Positions 42,445-52,190 are shown, numbered from the stretch's first letter. The stretch is 64,000 nt of DNA from Spirochaetia bacterium 38H-sp (GCA_039023545.1 JBCHKQ010000001.1:62001-126000), one strand, 5' to 3'. The notes: generated by a model from the sequence alone, not told the origin. Numbers and translations are program-made.

Positions 42445-43362
42445 ATGCCAACAAAATTACAATCTGTTTCATTAGAATGTACTCTTTTTTTTGAAAAACC
42501 TGTAAGAATAGACAATTATCCTGCTTTTGTTATAAGAAGTATCTTGGGATATCACTTGCGCAGAATGCATTGCGTTTCTCACGGGACAGCATGTCATGAA
42601 TGTGCATTCAAAAGAACCTGTGCTTATATTTTTTTGTTTGAGAGTATAATAGATAAGAATACTTCTGTATTGCCGGGGAGAGATCGAGCCAGCCAACCAT
42701 TTAGAATAATTTGCAACGCAGAACCCAATACAACTGTAGAGAAATTGAGTTTGGAAATATGGTTATATGGCAAAGCTGTAGAATATATCCCTCATATTAT
42801 CTTTGCTCTAAAAGAAGCTGGAAACAACGGCCTTTTTTCTGAGCGGGTACATTATAAACTTGAGATTAAAAACAATAAGGGTAATACTATTTTAGATAAC
42901 AATAGAATAAAAGAAGAATTTATAGAGAAAGATATACTTGAGTATTCATTTGATAACAGACCAGTAGAAAATTGTTTTAAAATACAATGCATTACACCAG
43001 TGCGGTTTAAGGTCAATAACAAATACACTTCCAGTTTTTCTGCTGTAGATTTCTATCTAGCATCATTTAGAAGGATAAATACACTTTTTTCTTTATATTC
43101 AGAAGATCTAGAAAAAAGGTTTATTCCAGTAAAACCATTGGAAGAAGTAACAGTAAAAGAACCTTCTCTTAGATGGAAAGAGTATAAAAGATATTCTAGA
43201 AGACAAAAGACAACAATGAGGCTTGGTGGCATCGTGGGAAGCTTTACAATCCATGGAAGAGCACCACAATCTTTCTGGCAGACGCTCACGCTTGCAGAAA
43301 AGCTGGGGGTCGGCAAAAGCACTAGTTTTGGTTTTGGTCATATTGTAATAACAAAGGAGTGA
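42445..43362 (+). CDS. cas6: CRISPR repeat endoribonuclease Cas6
   Basis: Cuts the pre-crRNA within each repeat to leave an 8-base 5' handle. The 305-residue RAMP protein has a C-terminal ferredoxin-like domain with a glycine-rich loop (LGVGKSTSFGFGHIVI) and, unusually visible, an N-terminal cysteine cluster (CHECAFKRTC near residues 50-60). A catalytic histidine cannot be assigned with certainty. First gene of the operon; the cas10 ATG follows its stop after 2 bases. Confidence 0.87.
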   Translation: MPTKLQSVSLECTLFFEKPVRIDNYPAFVIRSILGYHLRRMHCVSHGTACHECAFKRTCAYIFLFESIIDKNTSVLPGRDRASQPFRIICNAEPNTTVEKLSLEIWLYGKAVEYIPHIIFALKEAGNNGLFSERVHYKLEIKNNKGNTILDNNRIKEEFIEKDILEYSFDNRPVENCFKIQCITPVRFKVNNKYTSSFSAVDFYLASFRRINTLFSLYSEDLEKRFIPVKPLEEVTVKEPSLRWKEYKRYSRRQKTTMRLGGIVGSFTIHGRAPQSFWQTLTLAEKLGVGKSTSFGFGHIVITKE

Positions 43363-43364
43363 TT

Positions 43365-45707
43365 ATGGAGCAATATAACGGTTTGAGCTACAAAGAAATA
43401 ATAATAGCTGCTCTGTTACATGATATTGGTAAAATAGCACAGAGAGCAGAAGATAATACATGCAACATAAAAGAGATGGAAGCTCAAATCCTTCCAAAAT
43501 CTAAAGTTGGGAATTATTATACACACAGGCATGCTCTCTATACCTACGGCGCCATGGAGAAATTATGCAAAGAAATAGGTAATAATATTGATATACGCCC
43601 TGGAGTAGTTGCAAGTCTTGCAGCAAGACATCACTCTCCGACACATTGGGCAGAACATATAATAGCAGAAAGTGACAGGCTATCAAGTGGTGCAGACAGG
43701 AAAGAAAACGAAGAAGATAAAGAACAAAGTAGCAATTTCTTAAAAAAAGCCAAAGAACAGGCATTGCTAAGTGTTTTTTCTTCTGTATCAATATTCAATA
43801 ATAGGAAAAAAGAAAAGGTATATTACAAATTACAACCACTTACAGGAGAAAATGCTTATCCCAGTAAAGAGAGTAAATACAATCAAGAATGCTATAAAAA
43901 AATATGGGATGGTTTATATAACAGCATCATCTCAATCAAAGAAAAAGATTTTGATGATTATTTGGCAGCACTTGATTCTACACTAGAATATTGGACATGG
44001 GCGATACCTTCCAGTACAATAGACCAACCAGATATAAGCTTATATGATCATTCTCGCACAACTGCTGCTTTTGCCTCTGTTCTATATCAATGGCACAGTA
44101 AGAATAATAATTTGGACGAAGAACAAATAAGAAATAAAGATATCAAGAAATTTGGCCTCATAACTGGAGATATATCAGGAATACAAAACTATCTTTTTGA
44201 TCTTAAAGATACAGAAAAAAGCACTAAGATACTAAGAGCAAGAAGTTTTGAAATTAGGGCTGTTACAGACTCCATAGCAAAATATATTTTAGATGAGTTT
44301 AATCTAAATAGATTTTGCATAATAAGTACAGCTGGCGGGCGTTTTACACTAGTTTTACCCAATCACAATGATGCTAAAACTACATTAGAAAAAATTAAAC
44401 AAGAAATAGATGTGTTTTTCATAGAAAAACATCTAGGGAAAATTGCCCTCTGTATATCAGATATACAAGAATGTTCATATAATGACTTTATGATCAACAG
44501 TTCTAATAATACTGATTTTAAAAATACATTTTCTCTTCTACAAAAAAAATCATATATAAGTAAGCAACAAAAATTACATAGAGGCCTCAAAAAAAAAGGA
44601 CATATAATAGAAGACTACTACAATGAGATTAATTCTGCTGCAAATGTATGTAAAATGTGTGATGTAAAACCAATAAAAAAAGAAGAAAACCATTGTGTTG
44701 ACTGTAGCACTTTAATAAAAATAGGAGGAGCATTACCAAAAGCAAAATATATAAAATTAAAAGACGGGAATATACAATTATTTAGAGACAAAATAGAATT
44801 TTATTCTGACGAAAAAAATAATTTATCTTTATCCGGCATGTTATCTGTTAATACATATAAAGAAGGCAGAGGGATTATAAGACTACCTTATACTGTACCA
44901 GTAGATGGTAAAGAAGCATTGGATTTCTCAGAGATTGCAGAAAAAGCTGAGGGCGTAAAATATCTTGCAATATTTAAAGCAGACCTTGACAACCTTGGAC
45001 TTATCTTTTCAGAAGGGCTTAATAATAATCTATCAATTTCCAGATATGCATCACTTAGTAGAATGCTGGACTTCTTTTTTTCTGTAAGAGTACGGGAACT
45101 AATAGAAACAAAAGAAGAGTGGAAAAACGCAATATATTGTGTCTATTCTGGAGGAGATGACTTATGTCTGATAGGAGCATGGGATAAGGTTTTGAACTTT
45201 TGCATTGAGCTGCAAGAAGATTTTAAAAAATATGTTGGTAACAATGAAAACCTCACTATATCTGGCGGAATAGCTTTTATCCACCAAGGACTACCAATAG
45301 CAAGAATGACAAGAAAAGCAGAAGAAGAGCTGGAAAAATCAAAGGATACAGAAAATAAGAACAAAATAACAATTATAGACATAACTGCAACATGGGAAGA
45401 TTTTTCCAGTTTTATCAAGCTTGGCAAAGATATGAAAAACTGGATAAAAAAAGAGCTCATAAGCGCAAGGTTTATATATAGACTGTTAATATACTCTAGA
45501 ATGGCAAAAAACTTTCTAGAAGGAAACATAAACAGTAAAAACATCCTTTGGAAAAGCCATTATACATATATGATAAAAAGAAATATTAAAAAGGAGGAAG
45601 AAGAGATGATCACAGAGTTAAAAGGACTAGCCGTAGAGGAGAAAAAAACAGTACTGAGCGGTATAGCAGCAACTTATGCATTATACAGCATTAGAGAAAC
45701 AAAATAG
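43365..45707 (+). CDS. cas10: Cas10/Csm1, type III signature protein
   Basis: Large subunit of the Csm complex, 780 residues. N-terminal HD nuclease motif LLHDIGK (H19, D20) with a second HH in RHHSPTHW; two palm domains, the second with the cyclase motif GGDD (G596-D599, YSGGDDLCL), so synthesis of cyclic oligoadenylates is expected; a zinc ribbon between them (CKMCDVKPIKKEENHCVDCS). The ATG at 43365 is preferred over GTG at 43359 because AAAGGAG lies 5 bases upstream. Both activities seem intact. Confidence 0.96.
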   Translation: MEQYNGLSYKEIIIAALLHDIGKIAQRAEDNTCNIKEMEAQILPKSKVGNYYTHRHALYTYGAMEKLCKEIGNNIDIRPGVVASLAARHHSPTHWAEHIIAESDRLSSGADRKENEEDKEQSSNFLKKAKEQALLSVFSSVSIFNNRKKEKVYYKLQPLTGENAYPSKESKYNQECYKKIWDGLYNSIISIKEKDFDDYLAALDSTLEYWTWAIPSSTIDQPDISLYDHSRTTAAFASVLYQWHSKNNNLDEEQIRNKDIKKFGLITGDISGIQNYLFDLKDTEKSTKILRARSFEIRAVTDSIAKYILDEFNLNRFCIISTAGGRFTLVLPNHNDAKTTLEKIKQEIDVFFIEKHLGKIALCISDIQECSYNDFMINSSNNTDFKNTFSLLQKKSYISKQQKLHRGLKKKGHIIEDYYNEINSAANVCKMCDVKPIKKEENHCVDCSTLIKIGGALPKAKYIKLKDGNIQLFRDKIEFYSDEKNNLSLSGMLSVNTYKEGRGIIRLPYTVPVDGKEALDFSEIAEKAEGVKYLAIFKADLDNLGLIFSEGLNNNLSISRYASLSRMLDFFFSVRVRELIETKEEWKNAIYCVYSGGDDLCLIGAWDKVLNFCIELQEDFKKYVGNNENLTISGGIAFIHQGLPIARMTRKAEEELEKSKDTENKNKITIIDITATWEDFSSFIKLGKDMKNWIKKELISARFIYRLLIYSRMAKNFLEGNINSKNILWKSHYTYMIKRNIKKEEEEMITELKGLAVEEKKTVLSGIAATYALYSIRETK

Positions 45708-45717
45708 GAGGAATAAC

Positions 45718-46104
45718 ATGAAAAAATTTTACAAAGATGACAACAAAACAATAAACCCAGAGTTGATAGAAGAAGCAGAGGAGAATGCAGGAAAAATATC
45801 AGGTATTAGCTCTACACAGATGAGAAGAATATTCAATCAATTTAAACACCTAAACAGTAGGATAGAAAAAGAAGGATGGGAAAAAATAGAACCTCTAGTA
45901 AGACTACAAAAAGCCCAATTGGAATATACCATAAAAAGGGCAATAAACTATAACAAAAAACACGAAGATCAGTGGGGAAATCTAAAAAAAATATTACAGG
46001 ATGGTTTTGATAGAGTTAAGACAGCAGAAGATTATAAGGTGCTAACAATGTACATAGAGGCATTATACGCATATTTTTATGCAAATACTAATCAAAAAAA
46101 TTAA
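45718..46104 (+). CDS. csm2: Csm2, small subunit of the Csm complex
   Basis: A 128-residue, highly charged, mostly helical protein with the Csm2 pattern ISSTQMRRIFNQFKHLN and a C-terminal helix rich in tyrosine. The start at 45718 follows a TAGGAGG site; the in-frame ATG at 45676 lies inside cas10. Forms the inner filament along the crRNA-target duplex. Confidence 0.92.
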   Translation: MKKFYKDDNKTINPELIEEAEENAGKISGISSTQMRRIFNQFKHLNSRIEKEGWEKIEPLVRLQKAQLEYTIKRAINYNKKHEDQWGNLKKILQDGFDRVKTAEDYKVLTMYIEALYAYFYANTNQKN

Positions 46105-46124
46105 TCGAAATAAGGAGATAAATA

Positions 46125-46820
46125 ATGAAATTAAAAGAAATAAAAACAATCACTGGGAAAATAGTTGTAAAGACAGGGCTTCACATTGGTGCAGGAAATG
46201 AAAATATAGAAATAGGAGGAATGGACAATCCCGTTATTAGAGATCCAGCAACAAAACTCCCCTATATACCAGGTTCTTCTATCAAGGGAAAAATGAGGGC
46301 ATTACTAGAACTACTCTTAATATCTAAAGAGATAGTAAAAAATAATGGAGAACATTGTAAATGTGGAAAAGCAGACTGTAAAATATGCAGAGTTTTTGGT
46401 GCTGCTGTTGATAATAAAAACAACAACTCCCTTTACCGCGGACCCACAAGACTAATAATGAGAGACGCATATATCTCAGAAAAATTTAGAAACAATTTTG
46501 AAGCCATTATTATAGAAGAAAAAAATGAAAACAAGCTCAACAGAATAACAGCAGCAGCCAATCCACGTCCCATAGAAAGAGTAGTTCCTGGGGTAGAATT
46601 TGACTTTGAGCTTTCTTACAGAGTTTTTGACACAGGAGATGGAGGAAAAACTGATGAAGAATTATTTGAAACTGTTGTTCTTGCCGGTTTAACTCTCTTG
46701 CAAAACGATTATCTAGGTGGAGGTGGCAGCAGAGGGAATGGCCGTATTGAGTTTATAGGCCTCAAGGATAACGAGAACAACAATATAACATTACCCAATT
46801 TGAATTGGGATAATAAATAA
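46125..46820 (+). CDS. csm3: Csm3, backbone RAMP subunit and target-RNA nuclease
   Basis: A 231-residue RAMP protein. Shows GLHIGAGNENIEIGGMDNPV with the catalytic aspartate D34 (equivalent to D33 of studied Csm3 proteins), LPYIPGSSIKGKMRALLELL, a zinc site in HCKCGKADCKICRVFG and GGGSRGNGRIEF. It cuts target RNA at 6-base steps. A gap of 20 bases after csm2, with AAGGAG upstream. Confidence 0.95.
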   Translation: MKLKEIKTITGKIVVKTGLHIGAGNENIEIGGMDNPVIRDPATKLPYIPGSSIKGKMRALLELLLISKEIVKNNGEHCKCGKADCKICRVFGAAVDNKNNNSLYRGPTRLIMRDAYISEKFRNNFEAIIIEEKNENKLNRITAAANPRPIERVVPGVEFDFELSYRVFDTGDGGKTDEELFETVVLAGLTLLQNDYLGGGGSRGNGRIEFIGLKDNENNNITLPNLNWDNK

Positions 46821-46838
46821 TGAATCCGGGCATAAATC

Positions 46839-47759
46839 ATGAAAACCTATAAAGCAATTATTGAGCTCAAAGGAAAGCTTGTAACACCACTAATGGGTGA
46901 TACAATATTCGGCCATATTATCTGGGGAATCGCACGCCATAACGATGCTGATTTTGTAAGTGATTTTATATCCAACATAGAGGAGAACCCATTAGTAGTA
47001 TCCAACGCATTCCCCAGTGGCTATTTACCCAAGCCTATATTATCAAATATCAGGGACATGGATTATCTACAGCAAAAAAAACTAAAAAAAATAAAATATA
47101 TACCAGAAGAAATATTTTTTGGAAACAAAAAAATATCTTCTAGTTCTATATTAGAACACTCAGAAAAGAAAAAGCAATACAAGATGCATATTACAGGAAG
47201 ATTACGAAACACCTGTCACAGACTCACAGGAGGCACCATAGAAAATCAGGGTTTATACGAAATAGAAGAAATATGGTATGAGCCATCCAACACAACAGAA
47301 AAAACACCTTTTGATATATACATATGCACAGACTTAGAACAAGATACATTAAAACAATATCTTGATTGGGCTTTTGAGTGCGGCTATGGTGCAGATTCTT
47401 CTACTGGTGCTGGGAATATTTATGTAAAAGAAATAATCCCAATAGAATTTCCAAAGGAAGGTAACAGAGCAATGGCTCTTGGGCCTTTTGTCATAGACGA
47501 CAACCAATACTCCCAATTGGATTTGCTTTCCAACACTATATTAAAAAGAGGTAAACTAGGGGATTACTTTGGGCAGATAACAAACCCATTTAAAAAACCA
47601 ATAATATTTTATACAGAGGGTTCATCATTTTCTTGTGATAATAATAACTGTGTATACATAGGCAAATTGATAAAAAATATTCACACAGATAATAGAATAG
47701 TACATCAGGGATGGGCACCTGTAATTAGATTTAATGAGGAAGAGTATGAAAAAATATAA
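46839..47759 (+). CDS. csm4: Csm4, crRNA 5'-handle-binding RAMP subunit
   Basis: A 306-residue RAMP protein starting with LKGKLVTPLMGDTIFGHIIW, typical of Csm4, and with a glycine-rich GYGADSSTGAGNI loop near residue 185. It bridges Cas10 and the crRNA 5' handle. It ends 14 bases inside csm5. Confidence 0.93.
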   Translation: MKTYKAIIELKGKLVTPLMGDTIFGHIIWGIARHNDADFVSDFISNIEENPLVVSNAFPSGYLPKPILSNIRDMDYLQQKKLKKIKYIPEEIFFGNKKISSSSILEHSEKKKQYKMHITGRLRNTCHRLTGGTIENQGLYEIEEIWYEPSNTTEKTPFDIYICTDLEQDTLKQYLDWAFECGYGADSSTGAGNIYVKEIIPIEFPKEGNRAMALGPFVIDDNQYSQLDLLSNTILKRGKLGDYFGQITNPFKKPIIFYTEGSSFSCDNNNCVYIGKLIKNIHTDNRIVHQGWAPVIRFNEEEYEKI

Positions 47760-48879
47760 GCTAAAAAAACAATATAATACAGATATCAATAAAATCCCCG
47801 ATGTTACAAAAAAATATAAGTTTGAATTAATGCCCCTGACTGCTATCCATATAGGAAATGGAGAAAGTATATCGCCATTCCAATATACTGTAGCAAGAAA
47901 AAACGGACAGAGAGAAGTCCTCATCTTCTATCCAGAAAAATTAATCCATTCATTATCAAAAGAAGACCTATCAGAATATTACAAATATACAGATAAAAAT
48001 GATATAAAAGAATTGAGAGCCTTTTTGAGCAAAAAAGTAACAGCTAAGTTTGAAAGCTGTAAAAAATATACTGCAAAACCTAGCAATGAATTTGTAGAAA
48101 AATATAAACAAACAAAAACAGATATAAATAATATATTGGAGATAGCAGAAATATACAAAAACAATAACAGACTAGTAGTTCCTGGGTCTTCAATAAAAGG
48201 AGCAATAAGAACGGCTGTATTAAATAATATCGCAGACAGCTGCCAAGAACATAACATCAATAATAACAGGGAAGAAGTAGAAAAGAAAATATTAGGATAT
48301 CATAGCGCAAAAGATGATCCTTTCAGGCTGATTTCTATAGAAGATGTATCATATCCAATAGAAAACAACCTTATTGTTAGCCCTTTAAAACTGGTACATT
48401 ATGATGCAAGTATAAACACAAGAAGAATCAATATATATGCCGAAGCATTAAAAGGGCTTCTCATAGACTCCATACCTACAATAAGCAGTGGAGAAATAAT
48501 AATTCATAATGAACTAGCAAATAAAAAAGTAGAAAACAAAATGGATTTTATATTAAAAAACGAAAAATATTATAATATAGAAAAATTAGCTGAATATATA
48601 AATAATTTTTTCTATAAAGTCTTTGAAAAAGAATATAAAAAGATAAGGCAAAGCTATCACGATGATAATATAAAAAAGACATATGACCAGATAGCAGAAT
48701 ATATAAAAGAAACAAAAGATAAGGGAGAAATATTATTACGTCTTGGGAGATGGAGTCATATAGAAGCTATGACAATAGAGAAAGTAAGGAGAAAAAAACA
48801 TAGTAAAACCAGAACTCTAATGGAGTACAATGGTCAATTATATCCAATGGGATGGTGTACAATGAAAATATATAAATAA
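47746..48879 (+). CDS. csm5: Csm5, head RAMP subunit
   Basis: A 377-residue RAMP protein with FELMPLTAIHIGNGESISP and LVVPGSSIKGAIRTAVLNNI, typical Csm5 features, and LRLGRWSHIEAMTI near the C-terminus. Caps the 3' end of the complex and helps crRNA maturation. The ATG at 47746 has GAGGAAG upstream; an alternative in-frame ATG is at 47734. Overlap with csm4 implies coupled translation. Confidence 0.93.
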   Translation: MKKYKLKKQYNTDINKIPDVTKKYKFELMPLTAIHIGNGESISPFQYTVARKNGQREVLIFYPEKLIHSLSKEDLSEYYKYTDKNDIKELRAFLSKKVTAKFESCKKYTAKPSNEFVEKYKQTKTDINNILEIAEIYKNNNRLVVPGSSIKGAIRTAVLNNIADSCQEHNINNNREEVEKKILGYHSAKDDPFRLISIEDVSYPIENNLIVSPLKLVHYDASINTRRINIYAEALKGLLIDSIPTISSGEIIIHNELANKKVENKMDFILKNEKYYNIEKLAEYINNFFYKVFEKEYKKIRQSYHDDNIKKTYDQIAEYIKETKDKGEILLRLGRWSHIEAMTIEKVRRKKHSKTRTLMEYNGQLYPMGWCTMKIYK

Positions 48880-48891
48880 AGAGAGGAATAA

Positions 48892-50196
48892 ATGGCCATA
48901 TGTTTTTTAACATTTTTGGGTACAGGTAATTATGAAAAAGTAAGATATCAATGTCCAGATAATTCTATAATAAAGACAGCTTATGCGCAGATAGCAATTA
49001 TAAACACATACAAAGATGAGCTAAAAGATAAAAACAGCAAAGTTATTGTCTTTGTAACAAAAGAGGCCAGAAGTCGTCATTGGGATACAGAAACTGGACT
49101 AAACAGAGAGCTAGAAGAATATATTCCTGCTGATAAGATCTTTGCTGTTGATATATCTTCTGTAATAGATGAGCAATCCGTATGGCAGTTATTTGATAAT
49201 ATTTTCAACAGCATTCCTTATGGTTCCGATATTTTACTTGACATAACTCATGCATTTAGATCTATACCTATGTTAGGTCTTGTGATAATAAACTATGCGA
49301 GAATTGTAAAAAATATAGATATAAAAGGTATATATTATGGTGCATATGATAGAGAGCTTACAGAGCCATACAAAATCATAGAACTTACCCAAGTGGACAG
49401 ATTATTGCAATGGAGCAATGCTGTTAACAGCTATGCTAATACAGGAAATGCTTACCATATTGACCTTCTGGCAAATCAAATAATGAAAAATATAAAAACT
49501 GATCTAGAAAAGATGCAAGCTGCTTCAGAAAGGAGCCTTGCTCACTCTCTAAAAAAAATATGGCCTATTTTGAGTACTTGCAGGATAAAAGAAATCATAA
49601 ATGGAAGAGTTTTTATTGATATAAAGAAGAAAATAGAGGAATTACATAATCAAGACGTATCCTACATAAAACCTTTGAGTACTTTGCATTCACAAATAGA
49701 GGATACAATATTAGATTTTGCCCCTGACTCAATAGGGAATATATTGCTAGCTGTAAGATTGTGCATCAAATACGACCTAATACAACAGGCAATCACTCTA
49801 CTACAAGAAGGACTAATTACCATTATCTTGTATAATATAGATATAGATTATAACGCAAGAAATAACCGTGAAGCTGTCAACAGGTTCTTTACATATCTGG
49901 CAAAACCAGATACCAACAACACTCATCCAAAAGAAGAAGAACCGTACAAAGAAACCGGCAAAGAACTGGATAAACATGAGTATATTAAAAAATTTATAAA
50001 ACCTTGCAACTGGTTAAAGGACCTTAGAAACGACATAAACCACGCAGGACTAACAGAACAGAAAATAAATCCAGAAACTTTTATGACAAACATAAAGAAA
50101 ATTTTTAGAGACATTCTAGAAGTACTTAGCACAGAAAAACATATAAAAAATATGCAACTTGTAGAAGTTGCAAATAAAATACTTAGAGAACAATAA
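48892..50196 (+). CDS. csx1: Csx1-type CARF-HEPN ribonuclease (TM1812 family)
   Basis: A 434-residue cyclic-oligoadenylate-activated RNase. The CARF half starts CFLTFLGTGNYEKVRYQC and has the family signature LDITHAFRSIPMLGLVII near residues 120-137. The C-terminal HEPN domain has RxxxxH as R379-N-D-I-N-H384. When Cas10 makes its messenger, this enzyme would degrade RNA broadly. It is the second CARF effector of this locus. Last gene of the effector operon, 12 bases after csm5. Confidence 0.92.
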   Translation: MAICFLTFLGTGNYEKVRYQCPDNSIIKTAYAQIAIINTYKDELKDKNSKVIVFVTKEARSRHWDTETGLNRELEEYIPADKIFAVDISSVIDEQSVWQLFDNIFNSIPYGSDILLDITHAFRSIPMLGLVIINYARIVKNIDIKGIYYGAYDRELTEPYKIIELTQVDRLLQWSNAVNSYANTGNAYHIDLLANQIMKNIKTDLEKMQAASERSLAHSLKKIWPILSTCRIKEIINGRVFIDIKKKIEELHNQDVSYIKPLSTLHSQIEDTILDFAPDSIGNILLAVRLCIKYDLIQQAITLLQEGLITIILYNIDIDYNARNNREAVNRFFTYLAKPDTNNTHPKEEEPYKETGKELDKHEYIKKFIKPCNWLKDLRNDINHAGLTEQKINPETFMTNIKKIFRDILEVLSTEKHIKNMQLVEVANKILREQ

Positions 50197-50234
50197 AAAT
50201 ATGTTTCCTTTTAAAACCAAAACTCCCGAGTTCT

Positions 50235-50289
50235 TTGACAAATACTGGTTGAGGGATTACATATGAGTGGGGGTAGTATGTAAGTCCCT
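50235..50289 (+). promoter_or_regulatory. Candidate cas1 promoter overlapped by an inverted repeat
   Basis: A perfect TTGACA at 50235-50240 has only a weak -10 candidate about 17 bases on (TACATA). An imperfect inverted repeat, AGGGATTACATAT (from 50252) with GTATGTAAGTCCCT (to 50289), covers that -10 and the start region. It could be an operator or an RNA hairpin separating adaptation genes from the interference operon. GGGATTAC is also part of the CRISPR repeat. Confidence 0.4.
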
Positions 50290-50325
50290 GAGAAAGCCAG
50301 TCATACCTATATTTCTGGGGGATAC

Positions 50326-51402
50326 ATGGGAACTGTTTATGTTGTTTCTGATCATGGAAAAATGGTAAAAGAAGATCAAGCTCTATGCTTCTATTCCAGA
50401 GATGGAAGTTCTAGAAAGATATTTATCCATAGAACTGATAGAATTATCATAATAGGTTCTGTTGCTATTACTTCCAATGCATTAAAACTGATAATGAGAC
50501 ACAAGGTAGATACTGTTTTCTTAAGCAAGAATGGACGGTTTAATGGCAAGCTAGAATTCTCAGATGGAAAAAATGTGTTCTTAAGAAAAAAGCAATATGA
50601 TTTATTAGAAAATGAGAATAAAAAAATAGAGATAATAAGATCCATTATACGAGGTAAAATAAGAAATCAGATATCATTTATGCAAAGAATCAATAGAAAA
50701 AACGATAATGTAGGGATAGAAAGAAACATTAGAGAAGCACAGAAAAATCTTTCTGCAATAGAAAAAACCAGCAATATAGATGCACTGCGAGGATACGAGG
50801 GGTACGGATCTAAGTTGTTTTTTTCTTCTTTAAAAGAAAACATACTTCCAGAATGGGCTAATTTTAAGGGAAGAAGCATGCATCCTCCCAAGGATGAGGT
50901 AAACGCTGTATTGAGTTTTTTATATACTCTTTTATTATACAGAATCGATGCTGCCATAATGATAGAAGGCCTTGATCCATATGTAGGATATCTGCATACC
51001 CTAGACTATGGTAAACGAGCACTCTGCTTTGATCTTATAGAAGAATACAGAACTAGTATTTGTGATACTCTCACATGTGCTTTATTTAACCTCGGGATAT
51101 TAAAAAAATCAGATTTTATAGAGAAAGATTTTTCATCATATGATGATGAGTATCCAATAGACAGTGATGCCAGAGAAGAAAAAATAATAGAAACAGAAGA
51201 AAAAATATACGGAATAATACTAACCAAAGAAGGGCTTAAGAAAGTAGCACATCAGTTTGAGGAAAAGATGCATACATTGATATTTTATCCCCCCTTAAAT
51301 AAAAAGATATCATATGAAAAGATTATAATAGAACAAATAAGGCACTTCAAAAGAGTTATTATAGGAGAAGAGGCAGAATACAAACCTTTTGTGATAAAAT
51401 AA
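50326..51402 (+). CDS. cas1: Cas1 integrase
   Basis: Metal-dependent spacer integrase, 358 residues. The catalytic set is visible: E158 in RGYEGYGSK, H224 in GLDPYVGYLHT and the acidic pair in CFDLIEEYR near residue 240. The C-terminal half has an insertion rich in acidic residues (DREEKIIETEEK-like) before the last helices. No reverse transcriptase is fused. Followed after 4 bases by the first cas2 gene; TGGGGGA precedes the ATG. Confidence 0.96.
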   Translation: MGTVYVVSDHGKMVKEDQALCFYSRDGSSRKIFIHRTDRIIIIGSVAITSNALKLIMRHKVDTVFLSKNGRFNGKLEFSDGKNVFLRKKQYDLLENENKKIEIIRSIIRGKIRNQISFMQRINRKNDNVGIERNIREAQKNLSAIEKTSNIDALRGYEGYGSKLFFSSLKENILPEWANFKGRSMHPPKDEVNAVLSFLYTLLLYRIDAAIMIEGLDPYVGYLHTLDYGKRALCFDLIEEYRTSICDTLTCALFNLGILKKSDFIEKDFSSYDDEYPIDSDAREEKIIETEEKIYGIILTKEGLKKVAHQFEEKMHTLIFYPPLNKKISYEKIIIEQIRHFKRVIIGEEAEYKPFVIK

Positions 51403-51406
51403 TATC

Positions 51407-51688
51407 ATGCTCAGATTAATATGTTATGATATCAAAGTTGATAAACCCAAGAGACTCAGACAAATAGCTTCTATATGTGAAAGATATGGTATAAGGCTAC
51501 AGAAATCTTGTTTCCAAGTTGATGCTGATGATGAAAGATTTAAGAATTTATTAAAAGAATTGAGAATAACCATAGATCCAAAAAAAGATTCTATAGTAGC
51601 CTATTCTATATGCGAAGACTGCATAAAACTTTCTAGATTATCAGGTCCAGAAAAGTTTATTAATCCTGATGAGGTTATTTTCTTATGA
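51407..51688 (+). CDS. cas2: Cas2, first of two tandem paralogues
   Basis: A 93-residue ferredoxin-fold protein with LICYDIKVDKPKRLRQIASI (D8), RYGIRLQKSCFQVDA and a C-terminal strand. It ends 4 bases inside the next cas2 gene (ATGA overlap). The central segment differs from the second copy (LLKELRITIDPKKDSIVAYS), so this is a diverged pair, not a recent duplication. Confidence 0.92.
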   Translation: MLRLICYDIKVDKPKRLRQIASICERYGIRLQKSCFQVDADDERFKNLLKELRITIDPKKDSIVAYSICEDCIKLSRLSGPEKFINPDEVIFL

Positions 51689-51984
51689 TAGCAAAGCATA
51701 GATGGATATTAATATACGACATTAAAGACGCCAAGAGACTTAGAAAAGTTGCAAAATTATCTGAGTCTTATGGTCTTAGAGTACAAAAATCCGTTTTTGA
51801 GCTTTATGCGGATAGAAAAACAATAGAACACATAGAAAAATCAATAAAACATATTTTAGAGGATGAAGATTCACTTGCAATAATCCCCTTGTGTATAAAA
51901 GACTGGGAGAAAACGGTACGCTATGGTTTAGAAAACAAAGAATACTATGACCCTAAAGAGGATGACAAAGAAATATTTTTATAA
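51685..51984 (+). CDS. cas2: Cas2, second tandem paralogue
   Basis: A 99-residue protein with WILIYDIKDAKRLRKVAKL (D12), SYGLRVQKSVFELYA and IIPLCIKDWEK, closer to the usual Cas2 consensus than the first copy. Both keep the family aspartate and both end in a similar D/E-rich EIFL or DEVIFL tail, so a Cas2 heterodimer bridging Cas1 dimers is possible. Confidence 0.92.
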   Translation: MIAKHRWILIYDIKDAKRLRKVAKLSESYGLRVQKSVFELYADRKTIEHIEKSIKHILEDEDSLAIIPLCIKDWEKTVRYGLENKEYYDPKEDDKEIFL

Positions 51985-52190
51985 CATGGCATCGCCAACC
52001 TGCAGGATTCTAAAAAAGCTTTATTTTTGACAGAGGTTAGCGCAACTTTGTTATTATTTATAGTGTAAGGATTAATTATATGAAAAAAATTGTTTTTGAC
52101 AAAAAATACAGAAAAATTGCTTTTTATACAAAGAAGTATGCGAAACATAAGAATCTACTCGTTGTATTGCAAAAAAATACAAGAGATAGT
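51985..52190 (+). promoter_or_regulatory. CRISPR leader with a possible 40-codon ORF
   Basis: AT-rich 206-base leader between cas2 and the first repeat. TTGACA at 52027-52032 with TATTAT at 52052-52057 (19-base spacer) is the best promoter; a second TTGACA lies at 52096-52101. An ATG at 52080 with AAGGA about 9 bases upstream opens a lysine-rich frame of 40 codons that ends at a TAG inside repeat 1 (52200-52202). The far repeat is the degenerate one, which supports this side as the leader. Confidence 0.6.

Noticed and set aside
48892-50196. Csx1 gene as Csm6
   Set aside because: The LDITHAFRSIP signature and overall order fit the TM1812/Csx1 family better than the classic Csm6; both are CARF-HEPN RNases.
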